Source of the DNA: QQUJ01 sp050287605
Lineage (GTDB): Bacteria > Pseudomonadota > Gammaproteobacteria > QQUJ01
Length of the DNA: 64,000 bases
Direction of reading: 5' to 3'
Assembly: GCA_050287605.1 (NCBI GenBank)
Contig: JBNKCG010000094.1
Span: 1-64,000, forward strand
Positions 15,709-22,997 of the stretch are shown here, piece after piece (within the stretch, counting starts at the first letter, position 1; each line of letters opens with the position of its first letter). The translations under genes and the position numbers were made by a program. The notes beneath the pieces are model-generated. The model had not been told where the DNA came from. It made no database searches and saw nothing but the letters and a program-made list of their open reading frames with translations.

Positions 15709-15974
15709 GCCACACCGCTCCAAGTTACCGTTACACCTCCATTTATCGGGCACGGGGGGCAACTCTTGAGTCCCACATCGCTACGTATCCCCTAGCCCGC
15801 ATAATGCACAAAGGGTTCGGGATTCAGGGCCAAGGTGGCGAAGCAGCTTGGACGATCACCCGCCGGAGCATAGTCACCACTATGGTCCAAAGGGGGATCG
15901 TTCGAGATGCGCAGCCAGATTGGGCCTGCGCCCGAACAGGACGTACCACAACCCAACTGCTCTACCCTATATCC

Positions 15975-16550
15975 ATGCTAACCGTCGGTTCATACTCAGA
16001 ATTCCCGTCCCGGACCGTCCGCCTTCGTGCACTATGCGGGCTTATCATCCTACTGGCGCTGGCCGGCTGCGCCAGCCCGTTACCGTTGCCGCTGCAGCAA
16101 GACCCGCCGCGTGCCCCCGATTTCCGGACTGTGCAGAGCGACCCCCAAGCCTACCGCGGCGCGGCGGTACGCTGGGGAGGCACCGTCATCCGGTTGGACA
16201 ACCGGGCTTCGGACAGCGAGTTGGAGGTGCTGGCACGCCCCCTCGACGGCAACGGCCGACCACGGGCGGAAGGCCCTGCGCTGGGCCGCTTCATCGCGCG
16301 TTCCCGCGAATTCCTCGACCCGGCGGTCTACAAGATCGACAGCGAAATCACCCTGAGCGGGGCGCTGGCCACGCCGGTGACATACCCGATCGGGGACTAT
16401 TCCTACACCTATCCGGTGGTCACCACCGACGCGCTGTACGTCTGGGCGCCCCGCCCCGTCTACCGCGAGCCGCCGCCTTACTGGTACGACCCATGGTATC
16501 CTTGGGGCTACCCCTACTGGTGGAAACACCCCTACCACGCCCATCCGTGA
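15975..16550 (+). CDS. slp: Slp-family outer membrane lipoprotein
   Basis: The product has 191 residues. After a long leader there is a lipobox LALAGC (lipidated Cys about residue 32). The mature part has the Slp signature: YRGAAVRWGGTVIRLDNRASDSELEVLARPLD, then GRFIARSREFLDP and a strand ending YTYPVV. The C-terminus is unusually rich in Tyr, Trp, Pro and His. Slp proteins are starvation- or stress-induced outer-membrane lipoproteins. A second Slp gene begins 7 nt downstream. No strong ribosome binding site is seen before the chosen ATG, so the start is less certain than the identity. Confidence 0.87.
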   Translation: MLTVGSYSEFPSRTVRLRALCGLIILLALAGCASPLPLPLQQDPPRAPDFRTVQSDPQAYRGAAVRWGGTVIRLDNRASDSELEVLARPLDGNGRPRAEGPALGRFIARSREFLDPAVYKIDSEITLSGALATPVTYPIGDYSYTYPVVTTDALYVWAPRPVYREPPPYWYDPWYPWGYPYWWKHPYHAHP

Positions 16551-16557
16551 GTCGCCC

Positions 16558-17049
16558 ATGGCAACGCTGCGTTACGCGCTAATCCTGACCGTCACCCTGC
16601 TGGTCGCCGCCTGCGCCTCCACCCCCCGGCTCGATGCGCAAGGTACCGATCCCACCCTCACCCCCAACCTGCCCAGCGAGAACCTCGACCTCTCCGCCGG
16701 CCGCCGCGTGCACTGGGGCGGAGTGATCATCACCAGCCGCAACCAAGCCGACGAATCGGTGGTGGAGATATTGGCCTACCCACTGAGCGACAGCGGCCGG
16801 CCCAACACCGACAGCGCGCCCCAGGGCCGTTTTCTGGCCGTCAAACCGGGCTACCTGGAGACCCTGGACTACGGCCCCGGCCGCATCGCCAGCTTCGTCG
16901 GCACGCTGCAGCCGTCGCGCAGCGGACGCGTCGGCGACGCCGAATACCGCTACCCGGTGCTGCGCGTCGAACAAAGCGCGCTGTGGCCTACCAACGACTA
17001 CGCCAAGCCGCAGTTCCACATCGGCATTGGCATCGGAATCCACAACTGA
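16558..17049 (+). CDS. Second Slp-family outer membrane lipoprotein
   Basis: The product has 163 residues with signal peptide and lipobox LLVAAC (Cys about residue 18). The core VHWGGVIITSRNQADESVVEILAYPL and GRFLAVKPGYLETLDY match the Slp family and the upstream neighbour, showing tandem paralogues. It ends in a Gly/Ile repeat (IGIGIGI). The 7-nt spacing implies co-expression with the first copy, and a MazG-like gene starts 7 nt further on. Role: probably outer-membrane stress adaptation, as inferred from the family. Confidence 0.88.
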   Translation: MATLRYALILTVTLLVAACASTPRLDAQGTDPTLTPNLPSENLDLSAGRRVHWGGVIITSRNQADESVVEILAYPLSDSGRPNTDSAPQGRFLAVKPGYLETLDYGPGRIASFVGTLQPSRSGRVGDAEYRYPVLRVEQSALWPTNDYAKPQFHIGIGIGIHN

Positions 17050-17056
17050 CCACCCC

Positions 17057-17407
17057 ATGGATATCGAAGCGCTACAGCGACAACTGCGCGCCTTCGTGCG
17101 CGAGCGCGACTGGGAGCAGTTTCAAAGCCCCAAAAACCTCGCCATGGCGCTGGCCGCCGAAACGGGAGAACTGCTCGAACTGTTCCAGTGGCTGAGCGAA
17201 GAACAGTCGCGCAACCTCGATCGTCAAGGAGAGGATTGGGAACTCGCCCGCCAGGAACTGGCCGACATTCAGATCTACCTCGCCCGTCTCGCCGACCAAT
17301 TAGGTGTCGATCTGGAGCAGGCCGTGCAGGACAAGATGCGCATCAACATCGAGAAGTATCCGGTGGAACTGGCGCGAGGGAATGCGACCAAGTACAACCG
17401 ACGTTGA
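17057..17407 (+). CDS. MazG-like (iMazG/dCTPase-type) nucleotide pyrophosphohydrolase
   Basis: The product has 116 residues. It has the single-domain MazG-like all-alpha fold: SPKNLAMALAAETGELLELFQWL with the ExxE metal-binding pair, and QELADIQIYLARLADQL with the second ExxD pair. The last residues KYPVELARGNATKYN are typical of the RS21-C6/iMazG group. Such enzymes cleave (d)NTPs to monophosphate and pyrophosphate and may clean up the nucleotide pool. It is the third gene of the slp-slp-mazG run, at 7-nt spacing. Its 3' end is overlapped by the tail of the truncated regulator on the other strand. Confidence 0.9.
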   Translation: MDIEALQRQLRAFVRERDWEQFQSPKNLAMALAAETGELLELFQWLSEEQSRNLDRQGEDWELARQELADIQIYLARLADQLGVDLEQAVQDKMRINIEKYPVELARGNATKYNRR

Positions 17408-17924
17408 ATTGCCGTTGAGCAACATCTCGTATTAATTCGCACCCGCTCTTGCGAGCGGGTGATGCCTCCGTGGCAGAAACGACTTTGCGGAAAGCGTCCA
17501 GGTCGACCGGACGCGGCGCCATCTGCAGGACACGCACGCGTTCGAGGAGTCGACCATGGCCCGCCCGTCGATGGGACAACAACTTTTCGATGCGCTGGCG
17601 CAGCGGTTGTAGCTCACCGTCTAGCAGGCCAGGCTGATCCACCGTGAGCAGGCGATGAGCGGCCAACAATCCGTAGAGTTCGGAGGGGTTGAACCACAAA
17701 CCGGGGAGTTCGAACAGCGCTCCCTGACGGGAATCAAACTTGTAACCGTTGAGTTCGCGATCGTATTCGAGGGGCGCTCCGAGAACTTCGCGCAGATCCC
17801 TGATCGCGCGCTGCACGGTGGCACGCGAACTCTCCAACATCTGCTCCAACTCCTCGCGCGAGACGGGCGTTCGGCGGCCGTTCAGGATATTGTGCAGTGC
17901 AAAGATTCGATCGAACCGGTCCAT
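17343..17924 (-). pseudogene. Truncated WYL-type transcriptional regulator
   Basis: The first 150 residues look like a normal HTH_11/WYL regulator: RIFALHNILNGRRTPVSREELEQ begins a winged helix, and LWFNPSELYGLLAAHRLL with ERVRVLQMAPR leads up to the WYL domain. After DLDAFRKVVS (near 17475) family-like sequence stops; the frame runs through a perfect palindrome (17440-17461) and over the convergent mazG 3' end. The ligand-binding WYL domain is therefore gone. It lies 35 nt downstream of the hepT remnant on the same strand. A short DNA-binding fragment might still be made. Confidence 0.7.
17440..17461. repeat. Perfect palindrome at the truncation point
   Basis: CACCCGCTC and GAGCGGGTG form a 9-bp stem around TTGC. 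It lies between the mazG stop and the point where WYL homology ends. There is no T-run after the stem on either strand, so it is not a standard terminator; it may be a short palindromic repeat left at a rearrangement junction. Confidence 0.45.
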
Positions 17925-17958
17925 GGCATTCGCTACCGACTACGGCAGCAGGCCGGCA

Positions 17959-18302
17959 TTACCTGCGAAGCGACTTGAGGCCGCCGAGTAGTCCGGGTAC
18001 GTCATCACGTATGATGCTCCACAACGTATCGTTATCAATGCCGAGATAGGCGTGTATCAGTCGAGTGCGCGTTGCGACGATCAGCCGCCACGGAATCTGC
18101 GGATTGGCGGCTCGTACCACTCCGGAATATGAATCGCCGCCTCGCCAATCAGCTCAAGATTGCGCAACGTGGCATCGTAGTTAAGGCTGGCGGCAACGAA
18201 ACCGGCTTAATCAAGGTTTTCCGTATACCCGAGAACCTTCTCGGCAAAGCCAATCATGTCGTCAACGTAGAAACGCCACTCGCGCTCCCCATGTTCAGAC
18301 AT
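17959..18302 (-). pseudogene. hepT: hepT-like HEPN toxin, inactivated
   Basis: Starting at ATG 18302 the frame reads a DUF86/HEPN protein: EWRFYVDDMIGFAEKVL, then a TAA at 18207-18209 where glutamine is expected, then NYDATLRNLELIGEAAIHIPE. Near 18121 one base is missing; in the shifted frame the protein resumes as NPQIPWRLIVATRTRLIHAYLGI and ends with GGLKSLRR and TAA at 17959-17961. The RNase motif Rx4HxY (RTRLIHAY) is kept, but one nonsense and one frameshift mutation disconnect it. The start overlaps the mntA 3' end by 8 nt, the usual order of mntA-hepT modules. Confidence 0.85.
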
Positions 18303-18585
18303 GAATCGCGTCTCGCTCAATATACGGACGGAGTTCGCGGCGCAGGGATTTTTCAGTTACCAGGTCCACCGAGCAACCGAACAGATCCTCCAGATAGAAT
18401 TGCACGCCAAAATAGCGCTTGGACGTCGCGGGACCGTCGAACGCAACGAGGACGTCCACATCGCTACCGCTTCCAGCCGCATCGCGCGCGGTTGATCCGA
18501 ACAGTGCGATTCCGACAACACCATAACGCTCCGCAAGAATCGGTTTGCTCTCAGCCAGCAGCTTCAAAGCCTGTGATCGCGTCAT
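18295..18585 (-). CDS. mntA: MntA-like nucleotidyltransferase antitoxin
   Basis: The product has 96 residues from ATG 18585 (MTRSQALKLL). The minimal nucleotidyltransferase motif is intact: GSTARDAAGSGSDVDVLVAF has the GSx10DxD arrangement, and a later VDLV segment may supply the third carboxylate. In the known systems MntA transfers AMP to HepT and blocks its RNase activity. Here the antitoxin frame is whole while the toxin gene beside it is broken, the pattern expected after toxin loss. An in-frame ATG at 18642 is possible but less family-like. Confidence 0.88.
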   Translation of the reverse strand: MTRSQALKLLAESKPILAERYGVVGIALFGSTARDAAGSGSDVDVLVAFDGPATSKRYFGVQFYLEDLFGCSVDLVTEKSLRRELRPYIERDAIHV

Positions 18586-18668
18586 AAGCCAACCTCGTGT
18601 CAATCTCCGATGTAACCTAGCGACACACCATATTCCATTCATTTATGTTGCGTCCAGACACTTCGATG

Positions 18669-19151
18669 TTACCCAGACAACATCGCAATCGCGTTTAGTA
18701 CCACCGCCGCGCAAACGCCCGCCAGCACATCATCCACCATGATGCCCAACCCGCCTTGTACGCGGCGATCGAGGGTACGGATGGGCCAGGGCTTGAGGAT
18801 GTCGAAGAGACGAAACAGCAGGAAGCCGACCATGATCCACAGCCAGCCCGGCGGGGCGGCGACCATGGTGACCAGGTAGCCGACGATTTCGTCCCAGACG
18901 ATACCGCCGTGATCGTGCACGCCGAAATCGCGCGCGGTGGCCCCACACAGCACGATGCCGACGAGGAACAGCAACGTCGTTACTGCGACGTAGATCCACA
19001 ACGCCAGCGGTTGCATGAGCCAGTAAATGGGAATGGCGGCCAGCGTGCCGAAGGTGCCCGGCGCCACCGGCGCGGCGCCGCTGCCGAAGCCGCAGGCGAG
19101 GAAATGCACGGGGTTGCGCCACACCGTGGACGGGACGCGGTTGCGCTTCAC
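18669..19151 (-). CDS. pgpA: Phosphatidylglycerophosphatase A
   Basis: The product has 160 residues from a GTG start overlapping the thiL stop by 4 nt. It is a small polytopic inner-membrane protein with the PgpA signatures GTFGTLAAIPIYW, GGIVWDEIVGY and LFRLFDILKPWPI, and about four hydrophobic segments. It dephosphorylates phosphatidylglycerophosphate to phosphatidylglycerol. It is the last gene of the glyA-to-pgpA cluster, and the thiL-pgpA pairing is standard in gammaproteobacteria. Confidence 0.95.
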   Translation of the reverse strand: MKRNRVPSTVWRNPVHFLACGFGSGAAPVAPGTFGTLAAIPIYWLMQPLALWIYVAVTTLLFLVGIVLCGATARDFGVHDHGGIVWDEIVGYLVTMVAAPPGWLWIMVGFLLFRLFDILKPWPIRTLDRRVQGGLGIMVDDVLAGVCAAVVLNAIAMLSG

Positions 19152-20128
19152 GGTTGCTCTCCCGCGAAATGCTGAAAACCGAGACTGCGCGGATCGAGGA
19201 TCTCGCCGTCTTCGATCACGCAGCGCAGACCGGAACGTTCGTCGATACGGCCGATGACGGTGCCCGATGTGCCAAGTTCGGCGAAACGCGCTTCGATCTC
19301 CTGGTGCGCGGTTTCCGGCGCAGTAAAACAGAGTTCGTAGTCGTCGCCGCCGCCCAGTACCATCGCCCAATCGCCGCTGGTCGAGACGTAGCGTTCCACC
19401 GCCGCCGACAACGGCAGCCGGGCGGCGTGCAGCGTGGCGCCGACACCGCTGGCATCGAGCACGTGACCGAGATCGGCGCCCAGCCCGTCGGAGAGGTCGA
19501 TGGCCGCATGGGCCAGTCCGCGCAACGCCCGTCCTTCCGCGAGACGCGGCGCGGGGTAATCCAGCCGCGCGCGCAACGCGGCGAGTTCGTCGTCCTGCAG
19601 GACCACGCGCTCCTGCAGGGCAGCCAGCGCCAACGCCGCATCGCCCAGTTGGCCAGTAACCCAGATCTGATCGCCAGGTTTCGCGCCGCGCCGCTGCAAC
19701 GCCGCACCTGCAGGAACGTAACCGGCCACCTGCACCGAGACGGTGAGCGCTCCGCGCGTGGTATCGCCACCGACAAGCGCCACGCCGGCATGGTCGGCCA
19801 GTTGCAGGAAACCCTCGGCGAATCCCTGAACCCACGCCGCGTCGGGCCGCGGCAGCGTAAGCGCCAGCGTCGCCCACGCGGGATCGGCGCCCATGGCGGC
19901 GAGATCGCTGAGATTGACGGCCAGCGCTTTGTGACCCACGGCAGCGGGTGCGGTAGCGTCGGGAAAGTGCACGCCGGCGACGAGGGTGTCGATGGCGACC
20001 ACCAGTTCCTGCCCGGCGGGGACGCGCACCACCGCGGCATCGTCGCCGACGCCCAACACCACGTCTTCGCGCTGCGGGTAGCCGCGTTTGAAGTAGCGCT
20101 CGATGAGTTGGAATTCGCCGAGGGACAT
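19148..20128 (-). CDS. thiL: Thiamine-monophosphate kinase
   Basis: The product has 326 residues from MSLGEFQLIERYF. The AIR-synthase-like fold is shown by VLGVGDDAAVV near the N-terminus (metal/ATP binding), VGGDTTRGALTVSVQVAGYV and DLSDGLGADLGHVL. It phosphorylates thiamine monophosphate to the active cofactor thiamine diphosphate. It follows nusB by 53 nt and overlaps pgpA by 4 nt. An in-frame extension upstream of 20128 reads like non-coding sequence and was not used. Confidence 0.95.
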   Translation of the reverse strand: MSLGEFQLIERYFKRGYPQREDVVLGVGDDAAVVRVPAGQELVVAIDTLVAGVHFPDATAPAAVGHKALAVNLSDLAAMGADPAWATLALTLPRPDAAWVQGFAEGFLQLADHAGVALVGGDTTRGALTVSVQVAGYVPAGAALQRRGAKPGDQIWVTGQLGDAALALAALQERVVLQDDELAALRARLDYPAPRLAEGRALRGLAHAAIDLSDGLGADLGHVLDASGVGATLHAARLPLSAAVERYVSTSGDWAMVLGGGDDYELCFTAPETAHQEIEARFAELGTSGTVIGRIDERSGLRCVIEDGEILDPRSLGFQHFAGEQP

Positions 20129-20181
20129 GGTGGTTGGCAGCGCGATTGTCCGCTCAACGCCAGGTGCGAGCAGCGCCGCTC

Positions 20182-20616
20182 CTATGACGAAGCGCGCCCG
20201 GACACCTCTACGGCGCGCAGATTCTGCGCCACCTTGTCGAGCACGCTGTTGACGTACTTGTGCCCCTGTTCGGCACCGAAGCGCTTGGCCAGTTCGATGG
20301 CTTCGTTGATCACCACGCGGTAGGGCACCTCGGGATGGGCCAGCAGTTCGTAGACGCCGAGCCGCAGGATGGCGCGTTCGACCGGATCGACCTGGGCCAC
20401 CGTGCGGTCGAGCAGCGGCGACAGGTGCCCATCCAGCGTCTCCACCTGGTTCACCACCCCGCGAAACAGCTCCTCGAAGTAGTCGGCATCGGCCTGCGCC
20501 ATGTCCTGGTCGGCGGGAAACGTCGCGCGCAGGTTGCCGGGCGCCTCGCCCGTCAACTGCCATTGGTAGATGGCCTGCGCGGCGCAGCGGCGCGACCAGG
20601 TGCGTTTTCGACTCAT
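20182..20616 (-). CDS. nusB: Transcription antitermination factor NusB
   Basis: The product has 144 residues, all helical. Typical motifs are RRCAAQAIYQWQLTG at the N-terminus, DPVERAILRLGVYELL, and VPYRVVINEAIELAKRFG followed by YVNSVLDKVA. NusB pairs with NusE (S10) on boxA RNA during rRNA antitermination. It overlaps ribH by 4 nt (ATGA), the usual ribH-nusB coupling. Confidence 0.96.
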   Translation of the reverse strand: MSRKRTWSRRCAAQAIYQWQLTGEAPGNLRATFPADQDMAQADADYFEELFRGVVNQVETLDGHLSPLLDRTVAQVDPVERAILRLGVYELLAHPEVPYRVVINEAIELAKRFGAEQGHKYVNSVLDKVAQNLRAVEVSGRASS

Positions 20617-21086
20617 GCGCCGATGGATTTCATCAGGTTGACCATCTCGATAGCCGACAGCGCCGCTTCGGCCCCTTTGTTGCCCGCCTTGGTCCCGGCG
20701 CGCTCGATGGCCTGTTCGATGGTGTCAGTGGTGAGCACGCCGAAGGCCACCGGTATGCCGTGCTGCAGCGACACCTGGGCGATGCCCTTGGTGCATTCGC
20801 CGGCCACGTAGTCGAAGTGCGGCGTGCCGCCGCGGATCACCGCGCCCAGCGCGATGACGGCGTCGTACTTGGCGGCTTTGGCGAGCTGCTGCACGATCAG
20901 CGGCATCTCGAACGCACCTGGTGCGCGCACCACGTGCAGGTCGGCCGCACTGGCGCCGTGACGCTGCAGCGTGTCGAGCGCGCCTTCCAGCAGGCGCTCG
21001 GTGATGAAGCTGTTGAAACGTGTCACCACCAGGGCGAAACGCGCGCCGCGGATGGTGAGGTCTCCTTCGATGGTTTTGATGGTCAT
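20613..21086 (-). CDS. ribH: 6,7-dimethyl-8-ribityllumazine synthase
   Basis: The product has 157 residues. RFNSFITERLLEGALDTL, RAPGAFEMPLIVQQLA, ALGAVIRGGTPHFDYVAGE and PVAFGVLTTDTIEQAIERAG are the conserved lumazine synthase segments. It condenses 3,4-dihydroxy-2-butanone 4-phosphate with the ribityl-aminopyrimidine, the penultimate step of riboflavin synthesis. The start is supported by MTIKTIEGDL; nusB overlaps the end. A 115-nt gap with hairpin repeats separates it from ribB. Confidence 0.96.
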   Translation of the reverse strand: MTIKTIEGDLTIRGARFALVVTRFNSFITERLLEGALDTLQRHGASAADLHVVRAPGAFEMPLIVQQLAKAAKYDAVIALGAVIRGGTPHFDYVAGECTKGIAQVSLQHGIPVAFGVLTTDTIEQAIERAGTKAGNKGAEAALSAIEMVNLMKSIGA

Positions 21087-21150
21087 GTTGTCGTTCCTGG
21101 TTGGCCATGACTGGGATCGCGGTATCCCGATCCCAGCGTTAAAAAGAGGT

Positions 21151-21187
21151 ACCCCCTCTCGCGGAAGAGGATTAGGGTGAGAGGGGT
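21151..21187. repeat. Intergenic palindromic repeat between ribB and ribH
   Basis: ACCCCCTCTC (21151-21160) pairs with GAGAGGGGT (21179-21187) around an A/G-rich loop. The motif resembles the CCCTCTCACCCTAA-type intergenic repeats common in proteobacterial genomes. A second small palindrome (GGATCGCGGTATCCCGATCC) lies just beside it near 21115-21134. They may affect mRNA stability within the rib operon. Confidence 0.45.
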
Positions 21188-21201
21188 GGTATCCGCCATG
21201 C

Positions 21202-22320
21202 TCACTCGCATTCGACATACTCCACCACCTCCAGATCGAAGCCGGAGAGAGCGTGAACCTTTTTCGGCGTGTGCACGATGACTCGCATCTTGCGCACGCC
21301 CAGATCGGCCAGGATCTGCGCGCCGATACCGTGGGTGCGCAGATCGCTGACCGGCTCCTGGCGCGGCCACTTGCCGCCCTGGTCTTCGAGATCGAAGGCG
21401 CGGATGCGCCGCACCAGGTCGGAGGCGTTCTCCTCCTGGTGCAACACCACAATGGCGCCGCCACCGGCGCGCGCGATCTGCCGCATGGCACGGCGCAACG
21501 AATAGTCGGTTTCGCTGTCGCGCTGCGGCTCGAACAGATCGCCCAGCGTATTGCGCATCTGCACCCGCACCAGTGTCGGCGCCTCCGGATCGATCTCGCC
21601 CAGGGTCAACGCGAAATGCAGCTCACCGCTGACGATATCGCGAAAGGCGTGCAGGCGGAACGCGCCGTACTCGTTGGGCAACGCACAGGCGGCGACGCGC
21701 TCCACGCTGGTCTCGTTGGCGAGCCGGTAGTGGATGAGATCGGCGATGGTACCGATCTTGACGTTGTGTTGCGCGGCGAACTTTTCCAGGTCGGGACGGC
21801 GCGCCATGCTGCCGTCTTCGTTGAGGATCTCGACGATCACCGCCGCCGGCTCGAGCCCGGCGAGGCGCGCCAGGTCGCAACCCGCCTCGGTGTGTCCGGC
21901 GCGGGTGAGCACGCCGCCCGGCTGGGCCATGAGCGGGAAGATGTGGCCCGGCTGCACGATGTCTTCGGGTTTGGCATCCGGCGCCACCGCGGCGCGCACG
22001 GTCACCGCGCGGTCGGCAGCGGAGATACCGGTAGTCACCCCCTTCGCCGCTTCGATGGAGACGGTGAAGTTGGTGGCGTGCTTGGCGTTGTTGTCGCTCA
22101 CCATGAGCGGCAGGCGCAGCTGCTGGCAGCGCTCCTGGGTCAGCGTGAGGCAGATCAGCCCGCGCCCGTAGCGCGCCATGAAGTTGACGTCTTCGGGGCG
22201 CACCTGGGAGGCGGCCATGAGCAGATCCCCCTCGTTCTCGCGGTCCTCATCGTCCATGATGATGACCATGCGCCCGAGGCGGATGTCGTTGATGATCTCT
22301 TCGATGGTGTTTAAAGCCAT
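21202..22320 (-). CDS. ribB: 3,4-dihydroxy-2-butanone-4-phosphate synthase with degenerate GTP cyclohydrolase II domain
   Basis: The product has 372 residues. The N-terminal RibB domain (about 1-200) is complete: DDEDRENEGDLLMAA (metal-binding acidic loop), NNAKHATNF, and RAGHTEAGCDLARLAG. The C-terminal part has the GTP cyclohydrolase II length and keeps DLRTHGIGAQIL, but the three zinc cysteines are missing (RNTLGDLFEPQRD replaces the expected Cys-containing GDVFxSxRCDCG) and the catalytic QEGRG region reads HQEENA. It therefore belongs to the RibBX class, with only DHBP synthase activity expected. A separate ribA should exist elsewhere. It lies between ribE and ribH. Confidence 0.95.
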   Translation of the reverse strand: MALNTIEEIINDIRLGRMVIIMDDEDRENEGDLLMAASQVRPEDVNFMARYGRGLICLTLTQERCQQLRLPLMVSDNNAKHATNFTVSIEAAKGVTTGISAADRAVTVRAAVAPDAKPEDIVQPGHIFPLMAQPGGVLTRAGHTEAGCDLARLAGLEPAAVIVEILNEDGSMARRPDLEKFAAQHNVKIGTIADLIHYRLANETSVERVAACALPNEYGAFRLHAFRDIVSGELHFALTLGEIDPEAPTLVRVQMRNTLGDLFEPQRDSETDYSLRRAMRQIARAGGGAIVVLHQEENASDLVRRIRAFDLEDQGGKWPRQEPVSDLRTHGIGAQILADLGVRKMRVIVHTPKKVHALSGFDLEVVEYVECE

Positions 22321-22329
22321 TGCTTCATT

Positions 22330-22992
22330 CTACGTCTTGAGGAACCCGTGCTCGGCCAAAAAAGCCAGCGTCAACCCACCGCTGCCCGGCTCGGCCGCGC
22401 GCTCACCCAGCAGCAGGCGCTCCAGGTAGCGGGCGATCAGGTCCACCTCCAGGTTCACCGCCGTGCCCACGGCATAGGCGCTCATGATGGTCTCCTGCAG
22501 CGTGTGCGGCACGATATTGAGCTCGAACGCCACGCCGTCCACGGCGTTGACGGTGAGGCTGATGCCGTCGACGGTGATCGACCCTTTCTCGGCGATGTAC
22601 TTGGCCAGCTCCTTGGGCGCCTCGATACGGAACCGCTCGGAGCGACCGTCGGGGCGCCGCTCGATCACCCGGCCGACACCGTCCACATGCCCGCTCACCA
22701 GGTGGCCGCCCAGATGGGTGGTTGGTGTGAGCGCCTTCTCCAGGTTGACACGGCTACCCACGCGCAACCCGCCCAGCGTGGTGCGCGCCAGGCTCTCGCC
22801 CGAGACGTCGGCCCAGAAACCGTCGCCCGGCAGCTCGACGGCGGTGAGGCAGACACCGTTGACCGCGATGCTGTCACCCAGGGCGGTATGCTCCATGGGC
22901 AGCTTGCCGGTCTGGATGCGCAGCCGCGCATCGGCACCCTGCGGTTGCAGGGCGGCGATGGTGCCGACGGCTTGGATGATTCCCGTGAACAT
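22330..22992 (-). CDS. ribE: Riboflavin synthase, alpha chain
   Basis: The product has 220 residues starting MFTGIIQAVGTI, the canonical opening. Two tandem lumazine-binding repeats are visible: the first with SIAVNGVCLTAVEL and GGHLVSGHVDGVG, the second with GSITVDGISLTVNAV and LNIVPHTLQET. It dismutates two lumazine molecules to riboflavin and a pyrimidine that is recycled. It is 5 nt downstream of ribD and 9 nt upstream of ribB, so co-transcribed. Confidence 0.96.
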   Translation of the reverse strand: MFTGIIQAVGTIAALQPQGADARLRIQTGKLPMEHTALGDSIAVNGVCLTAVELPGDGFWADVSGESLARTTLGGLRVGSRVNLEKALTPTTHLGGHLVSGHVDGVGRVIERRPDGRSERFRIEAPKELAKYIAEKGSITVDGISLTVNAVDGVAFELNIVPHTLQETIMSAYAVGTAVNLEVDLIARYLERLLLGERAAEPGSGGLTLAFLAEHGFLKT

Positions 22993-22997
22993 AGTTG

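Noticed and set aside
17440..17461. Intrinsic terminator for mazG
   Set aside because: The stem is perfect but no T-run follows on either strand, so I kept it as a repeat only.
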